Source: Vibrio nereis NBRC 15637
GTDB lineage: Bacteria; Pseudomonadota; Gammaproteobacteria; Enterobacterales; Vibrionaceae
Assembly: GCF_001591105.1 (NCBI RefSeq)
Contig: NZ_BCUD01000007.1
Location: 163,763-227,762, forward strand
DNA length: 64,000 bases
Direction of reading: 5' to 3'
Every line of letters starts with the position of its first letter. Within the stretch, counting starts at the first letter, position 1. Shown one piece after another: positions 16,960 through 25,951 of this stretch. Below the pieces are notes generated by a model. It made no database searches and was not told the DNA's origin. It was given only the letters and a program-made list of their open reading frames with translations. Both the position numbers and the translations under genes were made by a program.

Positions 16960-17862
16960 ATGTCGCTGTGGGCGATCATTCTCGTCGTTATCTCTGCGTT
17001 TCTTCATGCAGGATGGAACATTCTTAGCAAAGCCAATCACTCCTCTGGGCCTGCATTCTTTTTCTCTAGTGCGACTTCTGCCGCTGTACTGCTTTCTCCG
17101 TTTATTCTTTGGTATCTCAATGTGGTTGGGCTGGGCGCGTTACCAAGCCAGTTCTGGTTATTATTAGTACTCAGCGGTATGGCACAGATGGTCTACTTAC
17201 TTGGGCTTGCAAATGCATACAAACAATCGGACATTGGTGTCATTTATCCGATTGCCCGAGCTTTGCCTGTGCTTATGGTCGGTGTGGGTACGGCTTTGCT
17301 GGGGTATTCGCAATCATTTCAAGCTTGGTTCAGTTTCCTCATCATCACGCTGGGCTGCCTGTTTGTCCCTCTTGAATCTTTTAAGCAGTTCAACATACGC
17401 AATTACGCAAACTTTGGTGTGGTATGGGCATTTATAGCCGCAGTAGGAACGGCGGGATATTCGATTATTGATAAGGAAGCGCTGTCACTACTGAGTCAAG
17501 ATGTGTCGCACCTTGTCGGGGACATCTCCACGGCCATCTTTTATCTTGGGTTACAGTTTTGGTCTATTTCGATGTGCTTTGTTTTGTATTTTCTTGCCAC
17601 GAATAATAGGCAAGATGTTGTTCAAGCATGGAAGATTCGTAAGTTTGCAACGCTTGCAGGTGCGATGATGTCTGCCACATATGGGCTTGTGTTGTATGCA
17701 ATGACGATGACTGAAAACGTCAGTTATGTGGTTGCACTGCGACAAATGAGTATTGTGATTGGTATTGTTCTTGGGATCATCGTTCTATCAGAGAAGGTGT
17801 TATTGACGCGTATTGTGGGCTCAATACTGATCCTTATGGGGCTGATTGTCGTTGTTCTATAG
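16960..17862 (+). CDS. Phosphonate-utilization-associated DMT-type membrane protein
   Basis: 300 aa, about ten hydrophobic segments in two repeats, the architecture of the EamA/DMT superfamily. Members of this subgroup recur in aminoethylphosphonate clusters. The N-terminal W-N-I-L-S-K-A motif is typical. It is probably an inner-membrane exporter or importer of a pathway compound, but no substrate is proven to my knowledge. It begins just after the strong terminator that ends the phnR transcript, with TAAGGA 5-6 bases before the ATG. Confidence 0.82.
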   Translation: MSLWAIILVVISAFLHAGWNILSKANHSSGPAFFFSSATSAAVLLSPFILWYLNVVGLGALPSQFWLLLVLSGMAQMVYLLGLANAYKQSDIGVIYPIARALPVLMVGVGTALLGYSQSFQAWFSFLIITLGCLFVPLESFKQFNIRNYANFGVVWAFIAAVGTAGYSIIDKEALSLLSQDVSHLVGDISTAIFYLGLQFWSISMCFVLYFLATNNRQDVVQAWKIRKFATLAGAMMSATYGLVLYAMTMTENVSYVVALRQMSIVIGIVLGIIVLSEKVLLTRIVGSILILMGLIVVVL

Positions 17863-18181
17863 CGGCTAAGCGCATATGTAGGTCAATTCTTATATGATAT
17901 TTAGTGATAGTTTTATAATTAATGGTTCTATTAAATCAAAATGCGCCTTATTCTTAATTGTCGGACCAAAACAATAACCGTATGAAATACTGGGCGTTAA
18001 TTATCTCTGCATAATGCAGACCAATAAATGTAAGAAAATCATACAAACAGCCTGTACATCTAGCTTCCAAAAATTTGAACAACAAGTGCAATTATTTCGA
18101 CATCGCAGCGGTCATTTGTTACGTACCATTTAGTTAGTCGAGTGCGGTTAAGCTCGACTTCTAGTAACTAAGGAGTCAGTT
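17863..18181. other. Intergenic region and long 5' leader before the DUF3316 gene
   Basis: About 320 AT-rich bases with no ORF. No terminator is evident after the DMT-type gene. A hairpin at 18130-18171 sits directly before the ribosome site of the next gene. Confidence 0.5.
18130..18171 (+). promoter_or_regulatory. Leader hairpin immediately before the DUF3316 ribosome site
   Basis: Outer arms TTAGTTA/TAACTAA and inner arms GTCGAG/CTCGAC, with a six-base bulge on the 3' side. The helix ends one base before the GGAG ribosome site at 18172, so it could protect the mRNA or affect initiation. Confidence 0.45.
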
Positions 18182-18538
18182 ATGATTAAGGTATTAAGCT
18201 TAGCTAGTTTGGCTCTCGTCAGTACTGTTTCATTCGCTGGGCTGTCAGGCCCTTACGAAACGAGAGTAGATGCTAGTAGTATGACCGGCAAAGCTGTTGC
18301 AAGTAAAGAAGCTGCTTATGCTGCTGGTCGACAAATGCTCATGAATGTGAATAACCAGTCGTCGTACGAGCTTAGTCGAAGCATCTCTCGTAATAGTCAT
18401 GACTTTGTAGACAAACGTTCATTTGAGGTTTTGGATTCACAAGTAACAGTTAAAGAGGTGTTGACTAGTGAAGGTGACATTGCTTATCAACCGGTAATGA
18501 ATATTAGATATACTTATCGCTACAGAGATCGTGATTAA
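18182..18538 (+). CDS. Exported DUF3316 family protein
   Basis: 118 aa with a clean signal peptide (MIKVLSLASLALVSTVSFA, cleaved before GLSGPYETR). The mature part, with R-V-D-A-S-S-M-T-G-K and repeated A-A-Y-A-A-G-R, fits the small DUF3316 proteins that I associate with Vibrio. No function is established. No cysteines are left after cleavage. The likely location is periplasm or outer face. AAGGAG is 6-7 bases before the ATG. Confidence 0.75.
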   Translation: MIKVLSLASLALVSTVSFAGLSGPYETRVDASSMTGKAVASKEAAYAAGRQMLMNVNNQSSYELSRSISRNSHDFVDKRSFEVLDSQVTVKEVLTSEGDIAYQPVMNIRYTYRYRDRD

Positions 18539-18573
18539 ACACTGTTGATTGAAGTTTTTGCTAGCATAAAACT

Positions 18574-18604
18574 AAGCCCCAGATTGACTGGGGCTTATTG
18601 TTTT
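18574..18604. terminator. Bidirectional terminator between DUF3316 and POT transporter genes
   Basis: Stem AAGCCCCA/TGGGGCTT with a 7-base loop. T-rich tails on both strands serve the convergent genes ending at 18538 and 18609. Confidence 0.85.
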
Positions 18605-18608
18605 CAGC

Positions 18609-20084
18609 TTAGCTTTGGGCTGTTGCCAGTTCAGGCTCTTGACCCGCCTTAGCCGAAGCTAGCATTTTTTTAATCAGCAAAGAGGCCAGAATTGAGATAA
18701 CCACCATCACGATGGCTAAGATCGTGAGCAGTTGGAAGTACTCACCATAGACGGTTTGGACAATCTCTTTCGTTACTTCTTGGCCTTTGTCTAATGCAAT
18801 CGAGGTTGAGAACACCGCGCCAATAATCCCACTTAGAGCTCTCGCCACGGAGAAGAGAGATACCGAAAAGCCTTCAATATTTTTTGGGGCAACCGAGAGA
18901 ATAAATGCCACAACAAGGCTACCTACAATCACCTCCGCAAATGCTTGGAAGAAGTGGATCACAAGGAAGACTTCTGGGCGGATGATGGCATCATCGCCAA
19001 CGTTCATTACCGCTATCGTCAGAATGCCAAAAGCAATGGCAGTCAGGACAAATGCAAAACCAATCTTTGTTGCTGTAGAAAAATGAATACCTTTCTTTTC
19101 TAGTGAAGAGAAAGTCATGGCGATGACTGGCCCAGCCACGATGCACCACAGCGGATTCATCGCCATTGAAGCTTCAGGCGCTATCGGGACCAAGTTAAAT
19201 AAATCGCCGCGCATTGTGTTGATGGTCACCATAGTCATGGATGTCATCATTTGACCGTAATAAACAAAAAAGCAAGTTGTTAGTACCGTCATGATCAGAA
19301 TTGTACCCATCTTAAGTGCATCTGACCTATCTGACTTAATCATCAATGAAATGAAGTATAGGATTGCTGAAGCACCAATGGCGTAAACAATATTTTTGCC
19401 GACATCCATGTTTGAGAACATGAAGAAAACTAGGCTAATCATGGCCGCTGAAATAGCCAAAAATGACATCCAGTTTTTAAGGCTCACGGGTTTTTGGTCG
19501 ATTTCTTCTCCCACTTTTACTAGTGGCTTGTTAAACGCGATCAGAGTAATAAAAGCCAGTGCGGCAAGTACTGCGGATAGTGCGAAGCTGCCATTAAAGC
19601 CAATGAGCAGAACAAACATAGGAAACAGGTATTGCCCTAACAAAGCACCAATATTGTTAACAGAGTAGTTAACCGGGTAAGCATTTTCGAAGTCGTCTTC
19701 GGATGCAAAGGTTCGTTTGTATAGGGTTGGGTAGGCAGGTAGCATCAGTCCACATGCGTAGCTGGATAACGCGATGCCGACAAGGCTTAAAGGCACATTT
19801 AATGCTGAAGCTCCCACCACAAGTAGACCATACCCTGTCGCAAATGCGCCGTACGAAATTGTTAGCGAGCGATATGCCCCCAAGAATTTATCCGCGATGA
19901 CACCACCCGCTATCGCAAACAGTGGGCCAATAGACGAAAACGCGCCAACCACCATCATGGTGTCTGCTTCACTGTATCCTAAGTCTTCCAGAAAAAATCG
20001 GGTCAGAATGATCATTACGCCATAAAATGACAAACCAAACATTGCTTGGCAGAACATCATAGACTTGTTGAGTTTATTCCACAT
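18609..20084 (-). CDS. POT-family peptide:H+ symporter-like MFS transporter
   Basis: 491-aa inner-membrane protein with about 12-14 hydrophobic segments. The N-terminal helix pattern FYGVMIILTRFF and the later NYSVNNIGALLGQ segment resemble the POT/PTR signature FYxxINxG. That points to proton-coupled uptake of di- or tripeptides or related compounds. The charged loop at about 420-445 is also usual. AAGG is 6 bases before the ATG. Not all POT residues of E. coli DtpA are present, so the substrate stays open. Confidence 0.78.
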   Translation of the reverse strand: MWNKLNKSMMFCQAMFGLSFYGVMIILTRFFLEDLGYSEADTMMVVGAFSSIGPLFAIAGGVIADKFLGAYRSLTISYGAFATGYGLLVVGASALNVPLSLVGIALSSYACGLMLPAYPTLYKRTFASEDDFENAYPVNYSVNNIGALLGQYLFPMFVLLIGFNGSFALSAVLAALAFITLIAFNKPLVKVGEEIDQKPVSLKNWMSFLAISAAMISLVFFMFSNMDVGKNIVYAIGASAILYFISLMIKSDRSDALKMGTILIMTVLTTCFFVYYGQMMTSMTMVTINTMRGDLFNLVPIAPEASMAMNPLWCIVAGPVIAMTFSSLEKKGIHFSTATKIGFAFVLTAIAFGILTIAVMNVGDDAIIRPEVFLVIHFFQAFAEVIVGSLVVAFILSVAPKNIEGFSVSLFSVARALSGIIGAVFSTSIALDKGQEVTKEIVQTVYGEYFQLLTILAIVMVVISILASLLIKKMLASAKAGQEPELATAQS

Positions 20085-20496
20085 GATGAACCTTATTTGG
20101 AATTAAAAACTATCAATATGCTAGTTTTTAGTGGGTAATAAATTTCGAGGGGGATTATCGCAGAAAACCACGTCGATGCACTGTTTTTTTAACTCTGTCG
20201 CAAAAAATTATGCAAGCTCGTTGATTTAAAACAGTTACTAGGACTTTTGCTTACGTGATTAAGTTCATGGGTGAACAAAACGTAACAGGGGTAGTGGCGT
20301 TAGCATCTCGTTTGCAGAGCGATCATCATTGTTAGCACAGAAAGTCAGCGAAAAGTTCTGAGTGTTTTAATGGAAGATAGGGGCCAACGCGGAAGGAGGG
20401 GGTTGATACCAGCTTGTAAATTAAGTGCCCTATTTAGCAGGGCACTGTGTCATTTGTCGTAGCTAACGTATCAAGGCCAAGGCACAGAAGGATATG
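20085..20496. other. Intergenic region between POT transporter and sdaA genes
   Basis: About 410 bases without a credible gene. Visible structures are an inverted repeat AAAAACTA/TAGTTTTT (20105-20129) in the leader of the POT gene and the sdaA terminator at 20424-20446. Confidence 0.5.
20424..20446 (-). terminator. Terminator of sdaA
   Basis: Stem AGTGCCCT/AGGGCACT with a 7-base loop. The minus-strand tail is T/A-rich (TAATTTA). Confidence 0.65.
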
Positions 20497-21867
20497 CTAT
20501 TCACACGGCGGAGCCATATGGATGACAGCGAGTCCACCTAGCGAAGTCTCACGATACTTTTTGTTCATATCTTTACCCGTTTGGTACATAGTCTCGATGA
20601 CTTTATCTAACGAGATTAGACACTTACTGGTACGTTTTAGCGCCATACGCGATGCGTTAATCGCTTTCATCGCACCCATGGCATTGCGCTCGATGCAAGG
20701 GACTTGAACCAAACCACCGATTGGATCGCAGGTCATCCCCAAAGAGTGCTCCATAGCAATTTCGGCCGCAATGCATATTTGTTCATTGCTACCACCTCTT
20801 AACGCGGTAAGGCCAGCGGCTGCCATTGAAGAAGACACGCCGATCTCACCTTGGCAGCCCACTTCTGCACCTGAAATGGAGGCATTCGTTTTGTAGAGAA
20901 TACCAATAGCGCCAGCGACGGCAAGGAAGTCTTTAATTTGCGTTAAGTCTAGTTCTTTAATGAATCGGTGGTAGTACATTAGTACGGCAGGGATAACGCC
21001 AGCTGCACCATTAGTTGGAGATGTTACGACTTGACCGCCAGCGGCGTTTTCTTCGCTCACTGCAAAGGCAAACAGATTAATCCAGTCCATAATCTCCATT
21101 GGATCGCTTTCAATTGCGGCGTTGGCTTCTAGCTTTTTAAGCAAATTTGGTGCACGTCTTGTAACGTTAAGCCCACCTTCTAAAATCCCTTCTGTCTCAA
21201 ACCCACGTTGCATACACAGTGACATTACTTTCCATATTTGCTCTGCTTTGCTATCGATTTCTTCGGGTTGCCAGAAACTCAGCTCGTTTTGCAAGATCAT
21301 GCCACCTAAGCTGAAACCGTTTTTCTCCGCTGTTTCGAGCATTTCGTCTGCACTCGCAAAAGGGAAGGGTACATCCACAACCTGTTGTTTGCTGCCATGC
21401 TCTAGTTCGTTGGCGGTTGCAATGAAACCACCACCGATCGAGTAATACGTTTCTTCAAAAAGGACAGCACCTTGAGCATTGTACGCACTGATTTGCATGC
21501 CATTTTCGTGTAGTGGTAAGTTCTCAGTGTGGAAGAGCAAATCTGTTTCGTAGTTGAAATGAATTGTATGCTGACCAGCAAAAGGTAGCTCACCTTCATC
21601 AATGGCTTTTTGCAGAGCTTCTTTGGCGCTGGTCATTTTTATCGTGTCAGGTTTGTTACCAAGTAGCCCTAGGATTACCGCTCTGTCGGTATGGTGTCCT
21701 TTCCCCGTCAGAGAGAGCGAGCCATAAAGATCGACTTGAACGCGTTGAACCTGCTCAGCCGATGAGGCAAGCGACTGTGCAAAGTGATACCCGGCGAGCA
21801 TAGGGCCGTTGGTATGTGAACTTGAAGGGCCGACACCTACTTTGAAAATATCAAAAATCGACAGCAT
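20497..21867 (-). CDS. sdaA: L-serine ammonia-lyase
   Basis: Deaminates L-serine to pyruvate and ammonia with a [4Fe-4S] cluster. The single-chain enzyme is 456 aa, matching E. coli SdaA/SdaB. The N-terminus SIFDIFKVGVGPSSSHTNGP is the family hallmark. The C-terminal half carries the GCQGEIGVSS, MTCDPIGG and VPCIERNAMG segments that include the cluster cysteines. The ATG at 21867 is preferred over 21873 because AGGA lies 8 bases before it and none fits the first ATG. Monocistronic. Confidence 0.95.
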   Translation of the reverse strand: MLSIFDIFKVGVGPSSSHTNGPMLAGYHFAQSLASSAEQVQRVQVDLYGSLSLTGKGHHTDRAVILGLLGNKPDTIKMTSAKEALQKAIDEGELPFAGQHTIHFNYETDLLFHTENLPLHENGMQISAYNAQGAVLFEETYYSIGGGFIATANELEHGSKQQVVDVPFPFASADEMLETAEKNGFSLGGMILQNELSFWQPEEIDSKAEQIWKVMSLCMQRGFETEGILEGGLNVTRRAPNLLKKLEANAAIESDPMEIMDWINLFAFAVSEENAAGGQVVTSPTNGAAGVIPAVLMYYHRFIKELDLTQIKDFLAVAGAIGILYKTNASISGAEVGCQGEIGVSSSMAAAGLTALRGGSNEQICIAAEIAMEHSLGMTCDPIGGLVQVPCIERNAMGAMKAINASRMALKRTSKCLISLDKVIETMYQTGKDMNKKYRETSLGGLAVIHMAPPCE

Positions 21868-22003
21868 AAACATCTTCCTGTATATCGTTGTTGATATGGC
21901 CTTTTAGAAAGGCATTTATTGTTAATGATAGTTAACAAATTTATAACCAAGCTACCTACAAAATTTGATTTTGTACAGTGATTGTCAGTGCAGGAGTTCG
22001 TAA

Positions 22004-22858
22004 GTGAGAAGTCGTCAGGCAGAGAGTATTAGTGATGTGATCCTTGTTCTAGGCAAAAGATTACAATCTAATCAACTTACCTTAGAAGGGCGTTCAAGAG
22101 TAGAAGCGTTGCCCGATTATTTGCAGCAGTTTCTGCTGACGAAAACGGCACTTATATTTTGTGGAGGAGTGACGCAAGGGCAGTCCGTTTCGGAAGCGGC
22201 ATTGATGCACGAGTATTATCAGCAATTGCGCGGTCAAGAACAGCCTGAACCTGCGTTGACCCTGCTAGAAGACAAGTCGCAAACGACGGTAGAAAATATC
22301 CAAAATGCTGCGCGCAATATTGTTGATATTGCAGATCATCAGAGTGAAAAAAGTCTCAAGGTTCATTTAGTAAGTAATGACTATCATTTGGAGCGAATCT
22401 TCCAAATCCAAAAGCTGCTGAATGAGCAAGGGTTACTGGGTGTATTAATAGGAACATGTCAGAAAGCTGGAATCGAATTGAACATCTCTGATGAACTGTC
22501 CGATCACGCGTGTACTTCTTATCCATACAACAATAAGGCAGGTGAAGTTTTTCTGTCTGTAGATGAGTTGACGGTATACCGAGTGTACCTAGAAGGTTTA
22601 GCGCGCAAAGCGTTTACCGACGTTAAAGGTGTTCGGCGGCAGCAACCGTACCGTATTGCAAAATCTGCGATTACCAAGCTGAATGATTTAGTCAAAGAGC
22701 AAGAATACTTGCAAAAAATAAAGGTGTTAGAGAATTTAGTTGAGACGGTCGATGGGCAGTCTGGGTCAGATGATCTAATGATGGCTGTCGGCAGGTTCAA
22801 TAAGGAGTTAACGTCTCTCAATCGGCTTGTGGACCCTGAGCGAGTTAACTCCTATTAG
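22004..22858 (+). CDS. DUF218 (YdcF/SanA-like) protein with C-terminal extension
   Basis: 284 aa from a GTG start with GGAG 7 bases before it. Residues about 9-175 form a DUF218 domain: V-I-L-V-L-G, then FCGGVTQGQSVSEA, LLEDKSQTTVENI and LVSNDYHLERI. These match the YdcF pattern in which acidic, Ser/Thr and His residues line a pocket. Unlike SanA and many relatives it has no N-terminal membrane segment. The last 80 residues, largely helical and charged, are additional to the domain and unrecognised. It ends 5 bases before the convergent DUF333 gene ends. Function unknown; a nucleotide-related hydrolase is only a possibility. Confidence 0.78.
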   Translation: MRSRQAESISDVILVLGKRLQSNQLTLEGRSRVEALPDYLQQFLLTKTALIFCGGVTQGQSVSEAALMHEYYQQLRGQEQPEPALTLLEDKSQTTVENIQNAARNIVDIADHQSEKSLKVHLVSNDYHLERIFQIQKLLNEQGLLGVLIGTCQKAGIELNISDELSDHACTSYPYNNKAGEVFLSVDELTVYRVYLEGLARKAFTDVKGVRRQQPYRIAKSAITKLNDLVKEQEYLQKIKVLENLVETVDGQSGSDDLMMAVGRFNKELTSLNRLVDPERVNSY

Positions 22859-22863
22859 TGCGC

Positions 22864-23127
22864 TTAAGAGTCACTTTCCGAGGTGGTTGGGCGTGCACGG
22901 AAGTGTTCCCATTGCTCGACTTGCTGATTATTTGGCAGCAAGCAATAGGTGACTCGTTGGCCCTCTTCAGTGATAGTTTTCAATTGACCTTGTTGCTGAA
23001 CACAGTAAACAGAGGCTGGGTTCGCCATCGAGGTGTAGCTTCTTTCTTGGTAGTCTTCGAGTGTCGCGTTGCAACCAACTAACAACATTGAACCTGCGAC
23101 TGTGCAGAAAAAAAGCGGCATTTTCAT
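22864..23127 (-). CDS. DUF333 lipoprotein
   Basis: 87 aa. Signal peptide with lipobox LLVGC puts the lipidated cysteine at residue 19, so it is a membrane-bound lipoprotein. The short mature domain A-N-P-A-S-V-Y-C-x(n)-G...YCLLPNNQQVEQWEHFR is the DUF333 pattern, with two conserved cysteines that likely form a disulfide. Older annotation as hemolysin has little support. AGGAAG is 6 bases before the ATG. Confidence 0.85.
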   Translation of the reverse strand: MKMPLFFCTVAGSMLLVGCNATLEDYQERSYTSMANPASVYCVQQQGQLKTITEEGQRVTYCLLPNNQQVEQWEHFRARPTTSESDS

Positions 23128-23150
23128 TATTTTCTTCCTTTGGGCTCTAC

Positions 23151-24167
23151 TTATACTGGCATTACTCGATTGCGGCCTAAATGTTTAGCTTCATAAAGTA
23201 ATGCGTCTGTTCTTTCGATTAGGGACTCTGGCCCCTCACCTTTTATCAGTTCAGCCACTCCAAAAGAGGCACTGATATTCGCGACTTGTTTACCAGTTCG
23301 TTTATCTTTAATTGTAATCTTTTCGATGTTGCGGCGTAAACCATCGGCAAATTGACGGCTGATTCGCAGCGGCTTGTTTGGCACGATTAGCGCAAACTCC
23401 TCACCACCAAATCGATATGCGCAGACTCCGTCCCGAGTACTCGATAAAATTCGTTTGGCAATACCTTTAATCACAGCGTCACCAAATAGGTGGCCGTAAG
23501 TATCGTTGTAACTCTTAAAGTGATCGATATCGACGAGGATTAAGCACATTTCCTGGTCTGACTCGCACAGCACTTTCAAATCGCGATCAAACGAGCGGCG
23601 ATTATACAGATTGGTTAAGCTGTCGAATAATACATTCTTTTGAACAGAGGCTAGCTCTGATTTGAGTCGTTCAATTTCTCGACTGGCTGTTTCTAGTTGG
23701 CGATTGAGAAACTTTGTTGAATGTCGAATATCTTTGGATTCTGCGACAAACTGGTTCACAACATCCATCACTTCGCTGAGTGACATGCTTTCGTCTTGTA
23801 CTTGTTCTAGACTACGGAAGCTTTTGTCTATCGTCGCGGAAAAGTGAGACGTGTCCGCTAGGGTATCGGTCATGGAAGAGGAGACTTCACCAACCAATAA
23901 TTCGATATTTGCACGTAGGTCACTGACATCCGTCTCTACTTGGCGTGCCACGTAGTTGTTATAGAGTTTTGTGCCTGTTGCGGGTGGGCAAACCCCATAG
24001 TTCTTCAATACATCATCAAGCGCAATATTTAACTGCGGCATTGAATGATCAACATAGGTATACCATAGAGCGTAGTTCGCTGGTGTCGCTGCGACATGAT
24101 TTTTCATCATCAGCGGAACCGCTTTTTTCAGGTTTTCTGTTGATCTCTTGAAGTCTTCATCGGTCAT
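23151..24167 (-). CDS. GGDEF diguanylate cyclase
   Basis: 338 aa, no membrane segment, cytoplasmic. The N-terminal 170 residues are helical, with a long coiled coil at about 130-170 (NRQLETASREIERLKSEL) leading into the GGDEF domain (about 175-335). The active-site motif is intact as RFGGEEF and metal ligands lie in ILVDIDHFKSYND. I do not see an RxxD inhibitory site immediately upstream. It should make c-di-GMP from two GTP, favouring biofilm over motility. The signal sensed by the N-terminal part is unknown. Confidence 0.9.
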   Translation of the reverse strand: MTDEDFKRSTENLKKAVPLMMKNHVAATPANYALWYTYVDHSMPQLNIALDDVLKNYGVCPPATGTKLYNNYVARQVETDVSDLRANIELLVGEVSSSMTDTLADTSHFSATIDKSFRSLEQVQDESMSLSEVMDVVNQFVAESKDIRHSTKFLNRQLETASREIERLKSELASVQKNVLFDSLTNLYNRRSFDRDLKVLCESDQEMCLILVDIDHFKSYNDTYGHLFGDAVIKGIAKRILSSTRDGVCAYRFGGEEFALIVPNKPLRISRQFADGLRRNIEKITIKDKRTGKQVANISASFGVAELIKGEGPESLIERTDALLYEAKHLGRNRVMPV

Positions 24168-24393
24168 TGTTGAGTTAATTCTTATTAATCTACCAATTGC
24201 GTTTAGGGTAGCGGATTTAGTGAGTTGTTGCCTGATTAAATATCAATAAAATGAAGTTAATCAATGATATTTATATGTTTAGTAGGGCATATTGCTGTGC
24301 AAATGTGTTTTACGGGTCTTTTTGTCACCACCTTGGGTTTATTTGTTAGGTGGTTCAGTGGGTTAGAGCTGACCAAAAAAGTAAGAGAATAGT

Positions 24394-24415
24394 GCTGTTG
24401 CTCTGATGCAACAGC
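24394..24415 (-). terminator. Hairpin downstream of cheV
   Basis: Perfect arms GCTGTTGC/GCAACAGC with a TCTGAT loop, 18 bases after the stop. The T-run is poor, so confidence is moderate. Confidence 0.5.
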
Positions 24416-24433
24416 AATTATGTCAGTGCAGCC

Positions 24434-25369
24434 TTACACATCAACCAGAATATGTTTTGTGACTTCACCTGTCTCTAGCTTCGCAGCTCCGCGCAACATT
24501 GCTTTTATCAAATCTCCGGCGTTAAATTTCTCTAACGCTTCGTGTGCGCCTACTTGCTGAGCTCTCTGAACACAAATCTCGCTCGAAAGAGATGTGTGCA
24601 AAATGATATATGCCCCTTTAAGGTCGTTACTATTTTGTGTTTCGAAAGCCAGCTCATAGCCATCTAGCCCAGGCATTTCGATATCACTGACCAGCAGATC
24701 AATCGGTCTATCTTGTGCGGCTTCACTTTTCATCAGCTCTAAAGCATCAAGGCCATTATTACGAATCTGGTAAGGAATATTGATGCTGTCCAGTGCGTCA
24801 GCAAGCTGTTTACGTGCAATAGATGAATCGTCGACAAGTAAAATGTTAAGTGCTTTCAACCTTTCTCGTTCGATGTCAGTCAGCATTGGGATATTAGTCG
24901 ACTCATACTGCGGGTAAATCTTCGACAGCAGTAACTCTACGTCAAGCATTTGTACGATCTGATCTTCATAGCGCGTAATGCCAGTGACGAAAATGTTTTT
25001 ACCCGCAGAAGTCGGTGCAGACTCGATCGTTTTCCAGTCACAATCGATGATTTTTTCTATGGTTCGAACCATAAAGGCAACAACAGTGCGTAAGCAATCG
25101 GTGACAATGAGGTAACACGAAGAATACTCTTCTGGCTGGATTGGTCTAAACCCGATCGCTGCCGGCATATTGATGACCGGAATCGTTTTATCTCGGATCG
25201 TGACCGTGCCGATCACGTGGTGATGTGAGTAGGGGATCTGTGTTGTGGGTTGAAATGGAACTATCTCACGTACCTTTAGTGTGCCAATAGCAAAAAGCTG
25301 CTTCCGGGATGTTAAACTGAACATCAACATACCTTGCGATTGATTTGCTTTGCTTGCGATTTTAGCCAT
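24434..25369 (-). CDS. cheV: Chemotaxis coupling protein CheV
   Basis: 311 aa from the ATG at 25369. The frame is open further upstream but MAKIASKANQSQGMLMF is the usual CheV start. A CheW-like domain (about 15-165), containing FAIGTLKVREIVPF, couples receptors to CheA. A receiver domain (about 180-305) has LVDDSS and the phosphoacceptor Asp in LLVSDIEMPG, with Lys in the LEKFN segment. Phosphorylation by CheA probably tunes adaptation. Single gene, separate from any chemotaxis operon. Vibrios usually carry several CheV paralogues. Confidence 0.92.
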   Translation of the reverse strand: MAKIASKANQSQGMLMFSLTSRKQLFAIGTLKVREIVPFQPTTQIPYSHHHVIGTVTIRDKTIPVINMPAAIGFRPIQPEEYSSCYLIVTDCLRTVVAFMVRTIEKIIDCDWKTIESAPTSAGKNIFVTGITRYEDQIVQMLDVELLLSKIYPQYESTNIPMLTDIERERLKALNILLVDDSSIARKQLADALDSINIPYQIRNNGLDALELMKSEAAQDRPIDLLVSDIEMPGLDGYELAFETQNSNDLKGAYIILHTSLSSEICVQRAQQVGAHEALEKFNAGDLIKAMLRGAAKLETGEVTKHILVDV

Positions 25370-25572
25370 GAGGGATCTCGTATACTCAAAATGGAGAGAA
25401 TTACTTTGAATAGTAACCAAAATAGCAACTTGTTCAATTGAGATAGTTCAAATTCGTCTGCGAGCGAACATTTAATCAGCGTTTATTTTAGAACAAGCGC
25501 AAAGCTAAGGTGAAGATGTGAAAAGATTCCGCTACAATCGCGCCCATTAATCTAGGTTCCACAGGCAATCAC

Positions 25573-25851
25573 ATGGCAAATACAGCAGCGGCACTTCATA
25601 TCTTGGTGAAACACAAAGAACAAGCGGAAGATATCATCAAGCAGCTTAAAAAAGGTGCGAAATTCCAAACATTGGCAAAGAAATACTCGACATGTCCTTC
25701 TGGAAAGCGTGGCGGCGATTTAGGTGAATTTAAGCGCGGTCAAATGGTGCCTCAGTTCGACAAAGTCTGTTTTTCTGGTGAAACCTTGGTCCCGCATCTA
25801 GTGAAGACTAAGTTTGGTTGGCACGTGGTTAAGGTTCTTTATAGAACATAG
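25573..25851 (+). CDS. ppiC: Peptidyl-prolyl cis-trans isomerase C (parvulin)
   Basis: 92-aa cytoplasmic parvulin consisting of the isomerase domain only. Family residues are visible: the His in LHILVK, the Cys and Gly of [16 protein letters not shown], the hydrophobic MVPQF and the closing FGWHVVKV. The length equals E. coli PpiC (93 aa). Monocistronic, closed by a strong terminator. Confidence 0.95.
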   Translation: MANTAAALHILVKHKEQAEDIIKQLKKGAKFQTLAKKYSTCPSGKRGGDLGEFKRGQMVPQFDKVCFSGETLVPHLVKTKFGWHVVKVLYRT

Positions 25852-25888
25852 CGCACTTTGCTAGCACGTTTTTATGTTATTAAACAGC

Positions 25889-25922
25889 AAGGCCCCTCCC
25901 ATAGAAAGGAGGGGCCTTCTAT
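25889..25922. terminator. Bidirectional terminator after ppiC
   Basis: Eleven-base-pair GC-rich stem AAGGCCCCTCC/GGAGGGGCCTT with an 8-base loop between the convergent ppiC and glycine-zipper genes. Confidence 0.9.
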
Positions 25923-25951
25923 ATATGACGTTGTTAGTTTGAGTTATCGAG

